NCBI RefSeq assembly: GCF_026163565.1
Contig: NZ_JAPDKN010000014.1
Location: 62,001 to 126,000 of the forward strand
Length of the DNA stretch: 64,000 nt
From: Chryseobacterium sp. YIM B08800
GTDB lineage: Bacteria; Bacteroidota; Bacteroidia; Flavobacteriales; Weeksellaceae
Reading direction: 5' to 3'
Part shown: positions 8,187 to 17,566 of the stretch, one piece after another
How the letters are laid out: every line of letters starts with the position of its first letter
Position numbering within the stretch: the first letter of the stretch is position 1
Notes under the pieces: model-generated
Databases searched by the model: none
What the model was told of the DNA's origin: nothing
What the model saw: the letters and a program-made list of their open reading frames with translations, nothing else
Program-made: the position numbers and the translations under genes

Positions 8187-8309
8187 AAAGATGATTGACT
8201 GATAGAAAATAGGTAATAAAATGATTTTTATAAAGAATGAAAAAGTCTATCCTCTATTCGTCTATTATCTAAATGTCTAATAATCAATCTAAAATTTAAA
8301 ATAAACATA
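8187..8309. repeat. Right heptad arm of element around the second four-helix-bundle gene
   Basis: Read on the minus strand, 8240-8290 is a chain of 7-8 nt units ending in TAGA, including TAATAGA and GGATAGA as in the left arm. The best block, 8261-8279, pairs with 7781-7799 at 16 of 19 positions. The first part (8187-8230) contains looser units such as GACTGATAGAAAATAGG. Confidence 0.68.
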
Positions 8310-10088
8310 ATGAGCAATATAGTAAAAGGTGGTGAATTCCTGATCAAAGAAATTCCTGCAAACGAAATTTTCAGTCTTGAAGAACTGAGCGAAGAACAAA
8401 AAATGCTTCGTGATTCTGCGAAAGAATTTATCGATAGAGAGGTGATCCCGCATCATGATCGTTTTGAGAAAAAAGATTATGCTTTGACTGAAGAAACAAT
8501 GCGTAAGCTCGGCGAAATGGGATTGTTAGGAATTACGGTTCCAGAAGAATACGGCGGTCTTGGAATGGGATTCGTGAGCACCATGTTGGCTTGCGACTAT
8601 GTTTCAGGGGGGAACGGATCATTGGCAACCGCTTACGGAGCGCATACAGGAATTGGAACATTACCTACTCTACTGTACGGAAGTGAAGAATTGAAAAAGA
8701 AATATCTTCCAGATTTAGCAACAGGAACAAAATTCGGAGCATATTGCTTGACAGAGCCGGATGCAGGTTCCGATGCTAACTCAGGAAAAACAAGAGCAAG
8801 ATTGTCTGAAGACGGAAAACATTACATCATCAACGGACAAAAAATGTGGATTTCCAATGCAGGTTTTGCAGATACTTTCACTTTGTTTGCGAAAATTGAT
8901 GATGACAAAAACATCACAGGTTTCGTAATCAATCGTTCAGAATTGGAGAATCCTGAAAGCTTAACTTTTGGTGAAGAAGAGCACAAATTAGGAATTCGTT
9001 CATCTTCAACGCGTCAGGTTTTCTTTAATGACATGAAAGTTCCTGTTGAGAATATGTTGGGTGAAAGAAACAATGGTTTCAAAATCGCTTTGAATGCATT
9101 AAATGTTGGAAGAATTAAGTTAGCAGCAGCAAATCTTGACGGACAAAGAAGAATTTTAAATCACTCTATTCAATATTCAAACGAGAGAAAACAGTTTGGT
9201 GTTTCAATTTCAACTTTCGGAGCCATCAGAAAGAAAATCGCTGAAATGGCGACCGGAGTTTTTGTAAGTGAAGCAGGTTCTTATCGTTTAGCAAAAAATG
9301 TGGAAGATAAAATTGCAGAATTGGTTGCAGGAGGAATGGATCATCAACAGGCTGAATTAAAAGGTGTTGAAGAATTTGCGGTAGAAGCTTCAATTTTAAA
9401 AGTTTTCGTATCAGATTTAACACAAGTTACAGCAGACGAAGGAATCCAGATTTATGGTGGAATGGGATTCTCAGAAGATACTCCAATGGAATCTGCTTGG
9501 AGAGATGCAAGAATCGGAAGAATTTACGAAGGAACCAATGAAATCAACAGACTTCTTGCCGTTGGAATGTTGATTAAAAGAGCAATGAAAGGAGAATTAG
9601 ACTTATTATCTCCGGCAATGGCGATCAGCAAAGAATTGATGGGAATTCCGTCATTTGAAGTTCCTGATTATTCTGCGTTCATGAGCGAAGAAAAAGCAAT
9701 TATTGCAAATCTTAAGAAAGTTTTCTTAATGGTTTCTGGAGCTGCGCTTCAAAAATACATGATGGATATTGAGAAACAGCAACATTTATTGTTAAATGCT
9801 TCTGAAATTCTTAACCAAATCTACATGGCAGAATCTGCAATTTTAAGAGCTGAAAAACACTTCTCTGCTGATTCTGTAGAAGCTGCAATGGCTCAGTTAA
9901 ATCTTTACAAAGCAATTGACAAAATCATCGCTGCGGCTAAAGAAGGAATTGTTTCTTTTGCGGAAGGTGATGAACAGAGAATGATGCTTTCAGGATTGAG
10001 AAGATTTACAAAATACACAAACAGTCCGAATGTAGTGGCGTTAACTGAAAAAGTGGCTGCGCATTATATTGAAAAAGGACATTATTAG
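8310..10088 (+). CDS. fadE: Acyl-CoA dehydrogenase (FadE, long form)
   Basis: A 592-residue flavoenzyme that introduces the trans-2 double bond into acyl-CoA, the first step of beta-oxidation. Seen are the FAD/substrate segments CLTEPDAGSD and KMWISNAGFAD, YSNERKQFG, and the catalytic base Glu407 in RIYEGTNEINRLL, a position typical of very-long-chain and isovaleryl enzymes. About 180 residues beyond the core form the C-terminal domain found in the long bacterial forms. Length and operon order match fadE of the Bacillus fadNAE operon. The second IVS-like element separates it from fadA, and a terminator follows at 10112. Confidence 0.92.
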   Translation: MSNIVKGGEFLIKEIPANEIFSLEELSEEQKMLRDSAKEFIDREVIPHHDRFEKKDYALTEETMRKLGEMGLLGITVPEEYGGLGMGFVSTMLACDYVSGGNGSLATAYGAHTGIGTLPTLLYGSEELKKKYLPDLATGTKFGAYCLTEPDAGSDANSGKTRARLSEDGKHYIINGQKMWISNAGFADTFTLFAKIDDDKNITGFVINRSELENPESLTFGEEEHKLGIRSSSTRQVFFNDMKVPVENMLGERNNGFKIALNALNVGRIKLAAANLDGQRRILNHSIQYSNERKQFGVSISTFGAIRKKIAEMATGVFVSEAGSYRLAKNVEDKIAELVAGGMDHQQAELKGVEEFAVEASILKVFVSDLTQVTADEGIQIYGGMGFSEDTPMESAWRDARIGRIYEGTNEINRLLAVGMLIKRAMKGELDLLSPAMAISKELMGIPSFEVPDYSAFMSEEKAIIANLKKVFLMVSGAALQKYMMDIEKQQHLLLNASEILNQIYMAESAILRAEKHFSADSVEAAMAQLNLYKAIDKIIAAAKEGIVSFAEGDEQRMMLSGLRRFTKYTNSPNVVALTEKVAAHYIEKGHY

Positions 10089-10111
10089 TCTTTATAAATA
10101 AATTTGATTTT

Positions 10112-10143
10112 AAAACGTCTCAATTTTTTGGGACGTTTTTTAT
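10112..10143 (+). terminator. Rho-independent terminator after fadE
   Basis: A 10-bp stem (10112-10121 with 10130-10139, one G-T wobble), with CGTC on one side and GACG on the other, is followed by a run of T. It closes the fad operon. Confidence 0.8.
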
Positions 10144-10262
10144 TTTACATTTAAAATATTTTTTTTCAAAAATGTAATAATTAAACCTTATCAGTTGTCT
10201 TATAATAATACTTGGAGTTTTAAGCCAATTTAAATTATTAAATCTGATAAAAATTTAAAACA

Positions 10263-10565
10263 ATGAAAATATTATTAATAATTACAATGTTAAGTTCTAT
10301 CTCATTTTCAGCACAGGTTTCTCCCAGAATACCATTGAAAATTGATACTATAAAATTTCCAAAAATTGAAAAACCATTTATTGTAACACCTTTAGATGCA
10401 TCAAAGTTTGATAGTTCTATTGCTAAATTGTATAAAATGCCTGTTGCAAAGCCGAAAAATCCTGAAATTTATTCAAGTTTAAAGGCTCCAAAAAAAGATA
10501 CCACACTACATAAAATACCCAATCTATTGGATATAGCGAAACCACCAAAATTAAGCGTAAAATAA
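10263..10565 (+). CDS. Small secreted proline/lysine-rich protein of unknown function
   Basis: This 100-residue protein begins with a short signal peptide (MKILLIITMLSSISFSAQ, cleavage likely after SA). The mature part has no recognisable domain. It alternates IPxK/KxP-type segments, has no Cys, and is basic and probably disordered. I do not recognise it. It stands alone between the fad terminator and the HD-domain gene. A real gene is likely because of the signal peptide and clean boundaries, but the function is open. Confidence 0.55.
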   Translation: MKILLIITMLSSISFSAQVSPRIPLKIDTIKFPKIEKPFIVTPLDASKFDSSIAKLYKMPVAKPKNPEIYSSLKAPKKDTTLHKIPNLLDIAKPPKLSVK

Positions 10566-10643
10566 ATTCGGTGGCAATTCTGACTATTGATAAAATATCT
10601 TAAAATTTTTATCAAAACTATCAAGTTTTTCTAAGCTGTTTTA

Positions 10644-10651
10644 TATTTTTG
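10644..10651 (+). promoter_or_regulatory. Promoter -7 box for the HD-domain gene
   Basis: TATTTTTG fits TAnnTTTG exactly and lies 22 nt before the ATG at 10674. Confidence 0.55.
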
Positions 10652-10673
10652 TATTCTATTTTTTCAAAAAAGA

Positions 10674-11120
10674 ATGACAAAAGAAGAACTTTTAAATAAA
10701 GCAATAAAAATTGCAGACAAAGCACATAAAGGGCAAAAAGATAAATATCATGCACCCTACATTGCTCACGTAATGCGTGTAATGGAATATGGCAAAACAA
10801 TGGACGAAAAAATCGTTGGTGTTTTGCACGATGTGGTAGAAGATCATCCTGAAGAATTCAGCTTTGAATATTTAAGATCTGAAGGTTTTCCTGAATACAT
10901 TCTTTTTGCAATAAGCTGCCTCACAAAATTTGATCCGGAAGAAGTTTATGATGATTTCGTAAAAAGAACTGAAAGATCGCCTCTTGCTGTTGCAGTGAAA
11001 CTCAATGATCTTCGTGATAATATGGATTTGAGAAGGGTGAACCGAGAATTAACTTCAAAAGATATTCACCGTTTCAATAAATATTTGAAAGCGTACCGAT
11101 ATTTATCCGAGAAATATTAG
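10674..11120 (+). CDS. HD-domain protein, RelA/SpoT hydrolase-like
   Basis: A 148-residue protein that consists almost only of an HD domain. It has AHKGQKDKYHAPYIAHV at the N-terminus, the metal-binding LHDVVED motif near residue 56, and a later VKLNDLRDNMD segment with the distal Asp. This pattern is that of the (p)ppGpp hydrolase half of RelA/SpoT and of stand-alone MESH1-type small alarmone hydrolases. No synthetase domain is present, so a label of GTP pyrophosphokinase would be misleading. A phosphohydrolase acting on a nucleotide is the safe call; alarmone hydrolysis is inference. Confidence 0.75.
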   Translation: MTKEELLNKAIKIADKAHKGQKDKYHAPYIAHVMRVMEYGKTMDEKIVGVLHDVVEDHPEEFSFEYLRSEGFPEYILFAISCLTKFDPEEVYDDFVKRTERSPLAVAVKLNDLRDNMDLRRVNRELTSKDIHRFNKYLKAYRYLSEKY

Positions 11121-11121
11121 A

Positions 11122-11838
11122 TTAATCTGCTCCCGGGAAATGATACGTTTTGTGGTCGTTATCGGTGTCGTCGATATTGATGTTTAAAGCGAGGTAAACA
11201 AAATGTACGTTTTTATTTCCTTTTGCTTCAAATTCTCTCTGCCATAAATAGCCGCCAAGAATACCGAAGTTCTCATCGATTTGATACCCAAAACCACCAT
11301 AAACCCTGTTTCTTGCAAATGAAGGTTTCATTGGCGTAACGACAAAAACTTCATCGTAAACATTTGCGAAAACGGTTCCCGGTGCAATTTTTTTAGCATT
11401 TAAAGGAACTGAAACATTCAGACGGTAACGGTACCGCATTCTTTCAGAATTCTTATCCGTTTGTGGCTCATAAAACCATGATTTTTCTGCACGGAATCTG
11501 TTTTCAAATTTTACAACTCCACTTTTGAAATCTATCACATCCTGCAACCAAACACGGAATTCTTCTTTATTAATTGCGTGATCTTTGTAAGTTGCGTATC
11601 GTCCTAAACCAATAAAAGGTTTGTGATTTTTGGTAAGATTATATCCTAAACCTCCTTTTATTTCGTAATAATCAGGATAAGTGTAGTCTTCAATACCTCT
11701 CAACTGTCCTTCAGCATAAAGGAAAAATTTTGGATGAAACTTATAGGTTAATGTCAAAGCGTTAAAAGAGGAAATATGCTCCTGTGCTTTGAAAATACTT
11801 AAACTAAAAAGTAGGCTTATGCTTAAAATAAGTTTCAT
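11122..11838 (-). CDS. DUF2490 domain-containing outer-membrane beta-barrel-like protein
   Basis: I place the start at 11838 (MKLILSISLLFSLSIFKAQ, a good signal peptide) rather than at the upstream in-frame ATG at 11955, whose added stretch overlaps the 3' end of the receptor gene. The 238-residue product has alternating short aromatic-rich strands (KFFLYAEGQLRG, RFRAEKSW, RYRLNVSVPL, VYGGFGYQ) typical of DUF2490 proteins, which look like small outer-membrane barrels of unknown function. The stop codon abuts the end of the convergent HD-domain gene by 1 bp. It lies 52 bp behind the TonB receptor gene, probably in one transcript. Confidence 0.82.
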   Translation of the reverse strand: MKLILSISLLFSLSIFKAQEHISSFNALTLTYKFHPKFFLYAEGQLRGIEDYTYPDYYEIKGGLGYNLTKNHKPFIGLGRYATYKDHAINKEEFRVWLQDVIDFKSGVVKFENRFRAEKSWFYEPQTDKNSERMRYRYRLNVSVPLNAKKIAPGTVFANVYDEVFVVTPMKPSFARNRVYGGFGYQIDENFGILGGYLWQREFEAKGNKNVHFVYLALNINIDDTDNDHKTYHFPGAD

Positions 11839-11890
11839 CCAAAAAAATTTTTGCAAAATTATATCATTTAACGTTTCGGTAATATTAAGT

Positions 11891-13702
11891 TTACTTAATA
11901 TTAATATTGTAAGAAAAACCAATGTGAAACCATCTTTGAGGCATCGGTACACCAAAAGTTTCTGTGTATTCTGAATCAGTTACGTTATTGATTAATGCAT
12001 ATACAGAAAAGTCTTTTTTATTAAAGCTAAGCTTTTCATCCAGCAAATGATAACTTCCCAAATTCATTCTGTCGTTATATCTGTAAACCAATTCATTGGT
12101 AAAATACTTTAAAAACTTTGTCTGAAGCTTTGCTACAAACTGATGTTTAAGATTATCTAATGCATAACGTGAGTTTAAGTCATTTAAATCTTTCAGCTTA
12201 TTATCAATATATGTATAACCCAAAGTGTATTTCATCCAATCAAAAACTTTATGATCGATTTCTACTTCAATCCCTTTTGTTTCTTTATTTCCGATATTTC
12301 GTGAATACCAAACCGGATCTTGCAGAGAATTTTTAATCCAGTCAATAGCATCATTAGAATCTCTGTAAAAACCACTGAATTTCGCTAAAATACCTTTGTT
12401 TTGGTATTGATAACCAACTTCTGCATAAACCGCATTTTCAGGTAAAAGATTAGGATTTCCCTGCTCTGTTTTGCTTGTGTAATACAAATCGGTAAAAGTT
12501 GGAACTCTGTGAACTTTTGAAATACTTCCAAAAACTTTATTATTCTGATAGAATGTGTAACCAACGTCTAAACCAGGGTAAAAGAAATTACCGTTGGTAG
12601 AATAATTTGCCCAGGAAGCTCCCGGACTGATGTTTAGTTTTTTATCAAAGAAAGAAAAATGATGCTCAAAGAAAACCTGTGTTACAAAACGTTCTCTGTC
12701 CCCCAGATTATTACTTGCCAAGAATTCTTTTCTTAACTCTACGCCCAAACCTGTCGTTCCTAAACCCGATTGGTAACTTGAGTTGACTTCTACACCTACA
12801 TTATTTCCGATGTGCATATTTCTGTAGATTTCAGGCTTTTCTCTGTTAAAAAGATACATATCTTGTCCTCTTCTCCAGTAAACATTAGAATTAAGTTTCA
12901 ATTTTCCGAAAGTTTGCTGATGGGCAACACTTAAAATGGAAGCCTGCAATTCTTCGTATTGTTCAGTTGCTTGTGGTGATGAATAAAATCCGTTGGCTCC
13001 GAATTTCTTTTCAGAAAAACCAGCCTGTAATCTGATGTCACCGTTTTTTATTTTTAATTGATTTTGATAGAAAACATTTCTTATTTCAAAATCGGTATTA
13101 TGTCTGTAACCTTGTGAAGAATTTGAATTTGCTTGTAAAGAATTTGAAAATTTTTCGTTTCCAATATTTGCATTAAATCCGAAACCGTAGGTTTCATAAT
13201 CACCCGCATTGGCACTGATTTTTACATTTTTCCCAATGTGAGTTTTGGTAATAATATTGATCGCCCCTGCGTAAGCATTTTGCCCGAATCTTCTTGCTGA
13301 AGGCCCTTTGATAACTTCTATCCTTTCAACATTATCCAAATCAACAGGAATGTTTAAAGAATTATGCCCTGTTTGTGAGTCATTCATTCTGATTCCGTTG
13401 ATAAGAATTAAAACCTGTTCAAAATTACTCCCACGGAAACCAACATCACTCTGCACTCCGTTTGCTCCTCTCCTTCTGATGTCCATTCCGGGAATCTGCT
13501 GAAGAATTTCATCAATGCTTGCAGCCGGAGAATTTAGAATTTCGTCCCTTGTAATTACAGAAATATTCTGATTGGCATTTTTATAGGTAGTTGCAATAAA
13601 TTTCCCCTGAATTTCAACAGAATCGATTTCTGAAGTTTTCACCTGTGCGTTGAGAGCGCAAAATGAGGCAAGAAAAAATACAGTTCCGAGCTTCTTATTC
13701 AT
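11891..13702 (-). CDS. TonB-dependent outer-membrane receptor
   Basis: A 603-residue receptor from ATG 13702, the start that gives a proper signal peptide (MNKKLGTVFFLASFCALNAQ). The plug domain is clear: ISVITRDEI, LQQIPGMDIRRRG, VGFRGSNFEQVLILINGIR, and VERIEVIKGPSARRFGQNA. A barrel with many aromatic strands follows. There is no N-terminal carboxypeptidase-like domain, so it is a classical receptor for a small ligand (siderophore, haem or cobalamin) rather than a SusC. No cobalamin riboswitch box was seen upstream. A promoter box lies at 13732-13739 and the DUF2490 gene follows. Confidence 0.9.
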   Translation of the reverse strand: MNKKLGTVFFLASFCALNAQVKTSEIDSVEIQGKFIATTYKNANQNISVITRDEILNSPAASIDEILQQIPGMDIRRRGANGVQSDVGFRGSNFEQVLILINGIRMNDSQTGHNSLNIPVDLDNVERIEVIKGPSARRFGQNAYAGAINIITKTHIGKNVKISANAGDYETYGFGFNANIGNEKFSNSLQANSNSSQGYRHNTDFEIRNVFYQNQLKIKNGDIRLQAGFSEKKFGANGFYSSPQATEQYEELQASILSVAHQQTFGKLKLNSNVYWRRGQDMYLFNREKPEIYRNMHIGNNVGVEVNSSYQSGLGTTGLGVELRKEFLASNNLGDRERFVTQVFFEHHFSFFDKKLNISPGASWANYSTNGNFFYPGLDVGYTFYQNNKVFGSISKVHRVPTFTDLYYTSKTEQGNPNLLPENAVYAEVGYQYQNKGILAKFSGFYRDSNDAIDWIKNSLQDPVWYSRNIGNKETKGIEVEIDHKVFDWMKYTLGYTYIDNKLKDLNDLNSRYALDNLKHQFVAKLQTKFLKYFTNELVYRYNDRMNLGSYHLLDEKLSFNKKDFSVYALINNVTDSEYTETFGVPMPQRWFHIGFSYNINIK

Positions 13703-13731
13703 AATACTTCTTGGTTTATTTTTGAAGTTCC

Positions 13732-13739
13732 CAAAATTA
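13732..13739 (-). promoter_or_regulatory. Promoter -7 box for the TonB receptor
   Basis: On the minus strand this reads TAATTTTG, an exact TAnnTTTG, 29 nt before the ATG at 13702. A TTG lies about 17 bp upstream of it, slightly short of the usual spacing. Confidence 0.55.
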
Positions 13740-13778
13740 AGAGACTTTAACATAACCAAAAAATGATAGATATCATAA

Positions 13779-13810
13779 AAAAAGATGCATAATTACTTAT
13801 GCATCTTTTT
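13779..13810 (-). terminator. Hairpin with T tract upstream of the receptor promoter
   Basis: A perfect 14-bp stem (13779-13792 and 13797-13810) with a 4-nt loop TTAC contains the palindromic core ATGCAT. On the minus strand it is followed by a run of seven T. It stands just upstream of the receptor promoter and may insulate it from read-through out of the 14 kb side. A role as a binding site is also possible. Confidence 0.5.
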
Positions 13811-14080
13811 AGGTTTTTGGGAACCTTTGTTTTATCTTTTTTTCATTAAATGTGTAATAAAATGTCTGAAGAGTGTTCTCATTTTTATTACTATTTGGTT
13901 GGTGCAATTTTACAAGAAAAATATTTACAAAACAAGAGCTATTGTTAAAAAAATGAAACATTTTTATGTTAATTTATTACATAAAATAATATAGAGCGAT
14001 TTATAGGATTTAAAATATTCTTATTCAAATGAATAAAAATTGAAGAGTTAATTCTTTTAAGAAAATCCGGCAAAAATTTG

Positions 14081-14088
14081 TATTTTTG
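14081..14088 (+). promoter_or_regulatory. Promoter -7 box for uvrA
   Basis: TATTTTTG fits TAnnTTTG exactly, 17 nt before the ATG at 14106. No SOS-type operator was recognised. Confidence 0.55.
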
Positions 14089-14105
14089 TTAGTCTTAATT
14101 TTACT

Positions 14106-16892
14106 ATGGCTTCAACAACAGAAATAGATATAAAAAAACAGGTTTTCGTTAAAAATGCACATCTTAACAACCTGAAACACATTGATGTTTTAATCCCGAA
14201 AAATAAACTGATTGTTATTACAGGAGTTTCCGGAAGCGGAAAGTCTTCGTTGGCTTTTGATACGATTTATGCTGAAGGACAGAGACGATATGTAGAAAGT
14301 CTGAGTTCTTATGCACGTCAGTTTTTAGGTAAATTAGAAAAACCAAAAGTTGATGACATCAAAGGTTTGGCTCCTTCAATTGCTATTCAGCAGAAAGTAA
14401 TTTCTTCAAATCCAAGATCTACTGTGGGAACTTCTACTGAGATCTACGATTACATGAAGCTTCTTTTTGCGAGAATTGGTAAAACATATTCTCCTGTTTC
14501 GGGTGAAGAAGTGAAAAAAGATTCAGTAACTGATGTCATAGATTTTATTAAGAATTCAAAAAACAATGTTCCGTTTTTACTGACGGCTCCGTTAAATTTT
14601 GATGTTGAAAGCTTTGCAGATACTTTAAATGTTTTAAAACTGGCTGGTTTCACAAGATTAGAAGTCAACGGAAATCTTGCCGGAATTGAAGATCTGGAAA
14701 GTTTTGGTTTCACTCCCGAAAAAGGTATGGAAATCAATTTGGTAATCGACCGTTTTTCGTATGAAGAAGATGAAAGTTTCCTTCAGCGATTGGCAGATTC
14801 TATTCAGATGGCTTTTTATGAAGGTCGTGGTTATTGTTCATTAAAAAATACAGAAACCGGAACTGTAAAAAACTTTTCAAATAAATTTGAGCTCGACGGA
14901 ATAGAATTTCTTGAGCCTAATGTTCATTTTTTTAGTTTTAATAACCCTTTTGGAGCTTGTCCTACTTGTGAAGGTTATGGAAAAGTGATCGGAATTGATG
15001 AAGACTTGGTCATTCCAAACAAAGCTTTATCGATTTTTGAAGATGCTGTTGCTTCCTGGAAAGGTGAAACAATGAGCGAATGGAAAAAAGATTTCATTAA
15101 AAAAGCGAAAGACTTCCCTATTCATAAGCCTTATCATCAATTAACTAAAGAGCAGAAAAATTACCTTTGGAAAGGTGATGGAAAAGAAAGTTTTCCTTCG
15201 TTGAATAATTTCTTCAAAATGCTTGAGGAAAATTTATATAAAATTCAATATCGTGTCATGTTATCACGTTACCGTGGTAAAACGCTTTGCCCGACTTGTG
15301 AAGGTTTGCGTTTGCGTGAAGAAACAAGCTGGGTAAAAATCGATGGAAACAACATTCAATCGATGATTGAGCTTCCTTTGGATGAACTTTTACCTTTAAT
15401 TCAAGGTTTAAAACTTTCAGAACATGATAAAGAAGTTGCCAAAAGATTGTTGTACGAAATAACAACTCGTTTAGAGTTTTTGTTGAAAGTAGGTTTAGGT
15501 TATCTTACTTTAAACCGTACTTCAAATACGCTTTCTGGCGGTGAAAGTCAGAGAATTAATTTGGCTACAAGTTTAGGAAGTTCTTTGGTGGGTTCAATTT
15601 ATATTTTAGATGAACCATCAATCGGATTGCATTCCAGAGATACAGAAAATTTAATTGAAGTTTTAAAAAATCTTCGTGATATAGGAAACACGGTAATCGT
15701 TGTGGAACATGATGAAGATGTAATGAGAGCAGCAGATTATATTATTGATATTGGTCCGGAAGCAGGATATTTAGGAGGTGAATTGGTTTTTGCGGGCGAT
15801 TATAAGGAATTGAAAGATGCCGATACACTAACTTCAAAATACCTCACCGGAAGATTAGAAATAGAAGTTCCGGAAAAGCGCAGAAAAGCAAAAGAATTCA
15901 TTCATATTAAAGGAGCAAGATCCAATAATCTGAAAAATATCGATGTAGATATTCCTTTGGAAAGTTTGGTCGTTATTTCAGGAGTTTCAGGAAGTGGGAA
16001 ATCTACTTTAATGAAAGAAATTCTTACAAATGACATTCAGATTCAGCTGGGAATGGGCGGAAAAAAAGGTGATTACGATTCTGTAGAATTTCCAAAAAAA
16101 CTGATTAAGCATATTGAACTTATTGATCAAAATCCCATAGGAAAATCATCCCGTTCAAATCCTGTAACCTATCTGAAAGCTTATGATGATATTCGTGATC
16201 TGTTTTCTAAGCAGAAAAGCGCCAAAATGATGGGCTACAAGCCAAAACATTTTTCTTTCAACGTTGATGGCGGAAGATGTGATGAATGTAAAGGTGAAGG
16301 TGTAATCAGCGTTTCGATGCAGTTTATGGCAGACATCGAGCTTGAATGTGAAACCTGTAAAGGAACCCGCTTTAAAAACGAAATTCTTGAAGTAAAATTC
16401 GACGAAAAAAACATTTCGGATATTCTTCACATGACAGTAGATGAAGCCTTAGAATTTTTCAGGGAAAATAAAGAAGATAAAATCGTTACAAAACTGACTC
16501 CGCTTCAGGATGTCGGTTTGGGATATTTACAACTCGGACAAAGCTCTTCTACTCTTTCAGGAGGTGAAGCGCAGCGTGTGAAACTGGCATCTTTCCTTGT
16601 GAAAGGCGTGACAACTGATAAAACCTTATTTGTTTTTGATGAACCTTCTACCGGATTGCATTTCCATGATATTCAAAAATTATTAAAATCTTTACAGGCA
16701 TTGATCGATCTCGGTCATTCTGTGATTGTTATTGAGCATCAACCGGATATTATGAAATGTGCCGATCATATTATAGATATCGGTCCTGAAGCGGGAAAAT
16801 ACGGCGGAGAAGTTGTTTTCGCAGGAACTCCGGAAGATTTGGCAAAGAATAAGAAATCGCATACGGCGAAATATATTGCTGAAAAATTGTAA
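14106..16892 (+). CDS. uvrA: Excinuclease ABC subunit A
   Basis: The 928-residue DNA-damage recognition ATPase of nucleotide excision repair, which loads UvrB. It has two ABC modules: the first Walker [10 protein letters not shown] at 40-48 and the second GVSGSGKST near 626, with two LSGGE signatures ([10 protein letters not shown] and [10 protein letters not shown]). Zinc modules are intact: Cys285/288 with Cys395/398, and Cys725-x2-Cys728-x19-Cys748-x2-Cys751. The ARIG segment continues TYSPVSG in place of the Cys-bearing stretch of proteobacterial UvrA, a form I associate with Bacteroidota. A lipoprotein gene follows after 7 bp. Confidence 0.95.
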   Translation: MASTTEIDIKKQVFVKNAHLNNLKHIDVLIPKNKLIVITGVSGSGKSSLAFDTIYAEGQRRYVESLSSYARQFLGKLEKPKVDDIKGLAPSIAIQQKVISSNPRSTVGTSTEIYDYMKLLFARIGKTYSPVSGEEVKKDSVTDVIDFIKNSKNNVPFLLTAPLNFDVESFADTLNVLKLAGFTRLEVNGNLAGIEDLESFGFTPEKGMEINLVIDRFSYEEDESFLQRLADSIQMAFYEGRGYCSLKNTETGTVKNFSNKFELDGIEFLEPNVHFFSFNNPFGACPTCEGYGKVIGIDEDLVIPNKALSIFEDAVASWKGETMSEWKKDFIKKAKDFPIHKPYHQLTKEQKNYLWKGDGKESFPSLNNFFKMLEENLYKIQYRVMLSRYRGKTLCPTCEGLRLREETSWVKIDGNNIQSMIELPLDELLPLIQGLKLSEHDKEVAKRLLYEITTRLEFLLKVGLGYLTLNRTSNTLSGGESQRINLATSLGSSLVGSIYILDEPSIGLHSRDTENLIEVLKNLRDIGNTVIVVEHDEDVMRAADYIIDIGPEAGYLGGELVFAGDYKELKDADTLTSKYLTGRLEIEVPEKRRKAKEFIHIKGARSNNLKNIDVDIPLESLVVISGVSGSGKSTLMKEILTNDIQIQLGMGGKKGDYDSVEFPKKLIKHIELIDQNPIGKSSRSNPVTYLKAYDDIRDLFSKQKSAKMMGYKPKHFSFNVDGGRCDECKGEGVISVSMQFMADIELECETCKGTRFKNEILEVKFDEKNISDILHMTVDEALEFFRENKEDKIVTKLTPLQDVGLGYLQLGQSSSTLSGGEAQRVKLASFLVKGVTTDKTLFVFDEPSTGLHFHDIQKLLKSLQALIDLGHSVIVIEHQPDIMKCADHIIDIGPEAGKYGGEVVFAGTPEDLAKNKKSHTAKYIAEKL

Positions 16893-16899
16893 ACATATT

Positions 16900-17460
16900 A
16901 TGAAGTTTCTCTTTTCAACGTTGATAATTTTATTCATCAGTTCTTGTAAAAAAGATGATTCAAAAAATATTGAAAAGAGAGATTTTATTGTTTCTAAATT
17001 TAACGATGATATTGAAAAACATTTTCAGGAAGCGAAACTGAAAAATCCTGATTTAGCTATAATTAAAGAAATTAAATTTTACGATTATCCAAAAGGAGCT
17101 GTAAATTTTATCTTTTTGAAAGATAACTCAGTCTATTATTATAATGAACAGCTATTCAGTTTAATATGTGGAACTGGATTAGAAAATTTAAAACCGGCAA
17201 AAAGAGTTTTGTCTTCAGACAGCTTGAAAATTATAAAATACAGTGAAATTTACAATCATTTAAAAGCGAAGGCTTCAGAAGAAAAAATGAAAGATGGTCG
17301 ACAAAATTTACGACATTTATCTTTTGCTTTTGAAAATGATACCATTAAAAATTATAATATCTCCAAGCTTTTACAAGATATTGATAGCTTAGGTTATCAT
17401 TCTTATACTATAAGGAGAATTGCCCCTTTTGAAATAAATGCTTTAAGTAAAACAAAATGA
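16900..17460 (+). CDS. Lipoprotein of unknown function
   Basis: A 186-residue protein from ATG 16900, chosen because it gives a clean lipoprotein signal (MKFLFSTLIILFISSC) and because the longer frame overlaps uvrA. The mature part is Lys/Asp-rich with a helical start (FNDDIEKHFQEAKLKN) and no recognised domain. It lies 7 bp behind uvrA, so it may be translated from the same mRNA, but a link to repair is not suggested by its sequence. Confidence 0.65.
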   Translation: MKFLFSTLIILFISSCKKDDSKNIEKRDFIVSKFNDDIEKHFQEAKLKNPDLAIIKEIKFYDYPKGAVNFIFLKDNSVYYYNEQLFSLICGTGLENLKPAKRVLSSDSLKIIKYSEIYNHLKAKASEEKMKDGRQNLRHLSFAFENDTIKNYNISKLLQDIDSLGYHSYTIRRIAPFEINALSKTK

Positions 17461-17540
17461 TTTCTAAATTTACCCACAGTAAATTGTAAATAATTTGTGA
17501 ATTTTAACATTAAATTCATATTTCGTATTAAAAATATTGC

Positions 17541-17548
17541 TACATTTA
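17541..17548 (+). promoter_or_regulatory. Probable -7 box for a mini-gene
   Basis: TACATTTA differs from TAnnTTTG only at the last base. Its context, TTGC just before the box, is the same as at the fabI promoter (50358-50365). It precedes a 20-codon frame and a terminator. Confidence 0.4.
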
Positions 17549-17566
17549 CTATGTAATAAAAATGAC

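Larger units (their letters stand above)
13703..14105. other. Divergent intergenic region between the TonB receptor and uvrA
   Basis: This 403-bp gap holds the receptor promoter (13732-13739, minus strand), a 14-bp hairpin (13779-13810) and the uvrA -7 box (14081-14088). The stretch from about 13830 to 14070 is very AT-rich and shows no gene; one possible open frame there (13785-13994) has no start context or coding character that I can support. Confidence 0.6.

Noticed and set aside
8187..8309. Separate promoter for fadE
   Set aside because: No exact TAnnTTTG box was found in this gap, so read-through from fadA is simpler.
10674..11120. (p)ppGpp synthetase
   Set aside because: Only the HD hydrolase half is present; there is no synthetase domain.
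11839..11955. Extended N-terminus of the DUF2490 protein
   Set aside because: The extra 39 residues overlap the receptor gene and push the signal peptide inside the protein.
13703..14105. Cobalamin riboswitch ahead of the TonB receptor
   Set aside because: No B12-box-like sequence (GCCACTG) was found on the minus strand.
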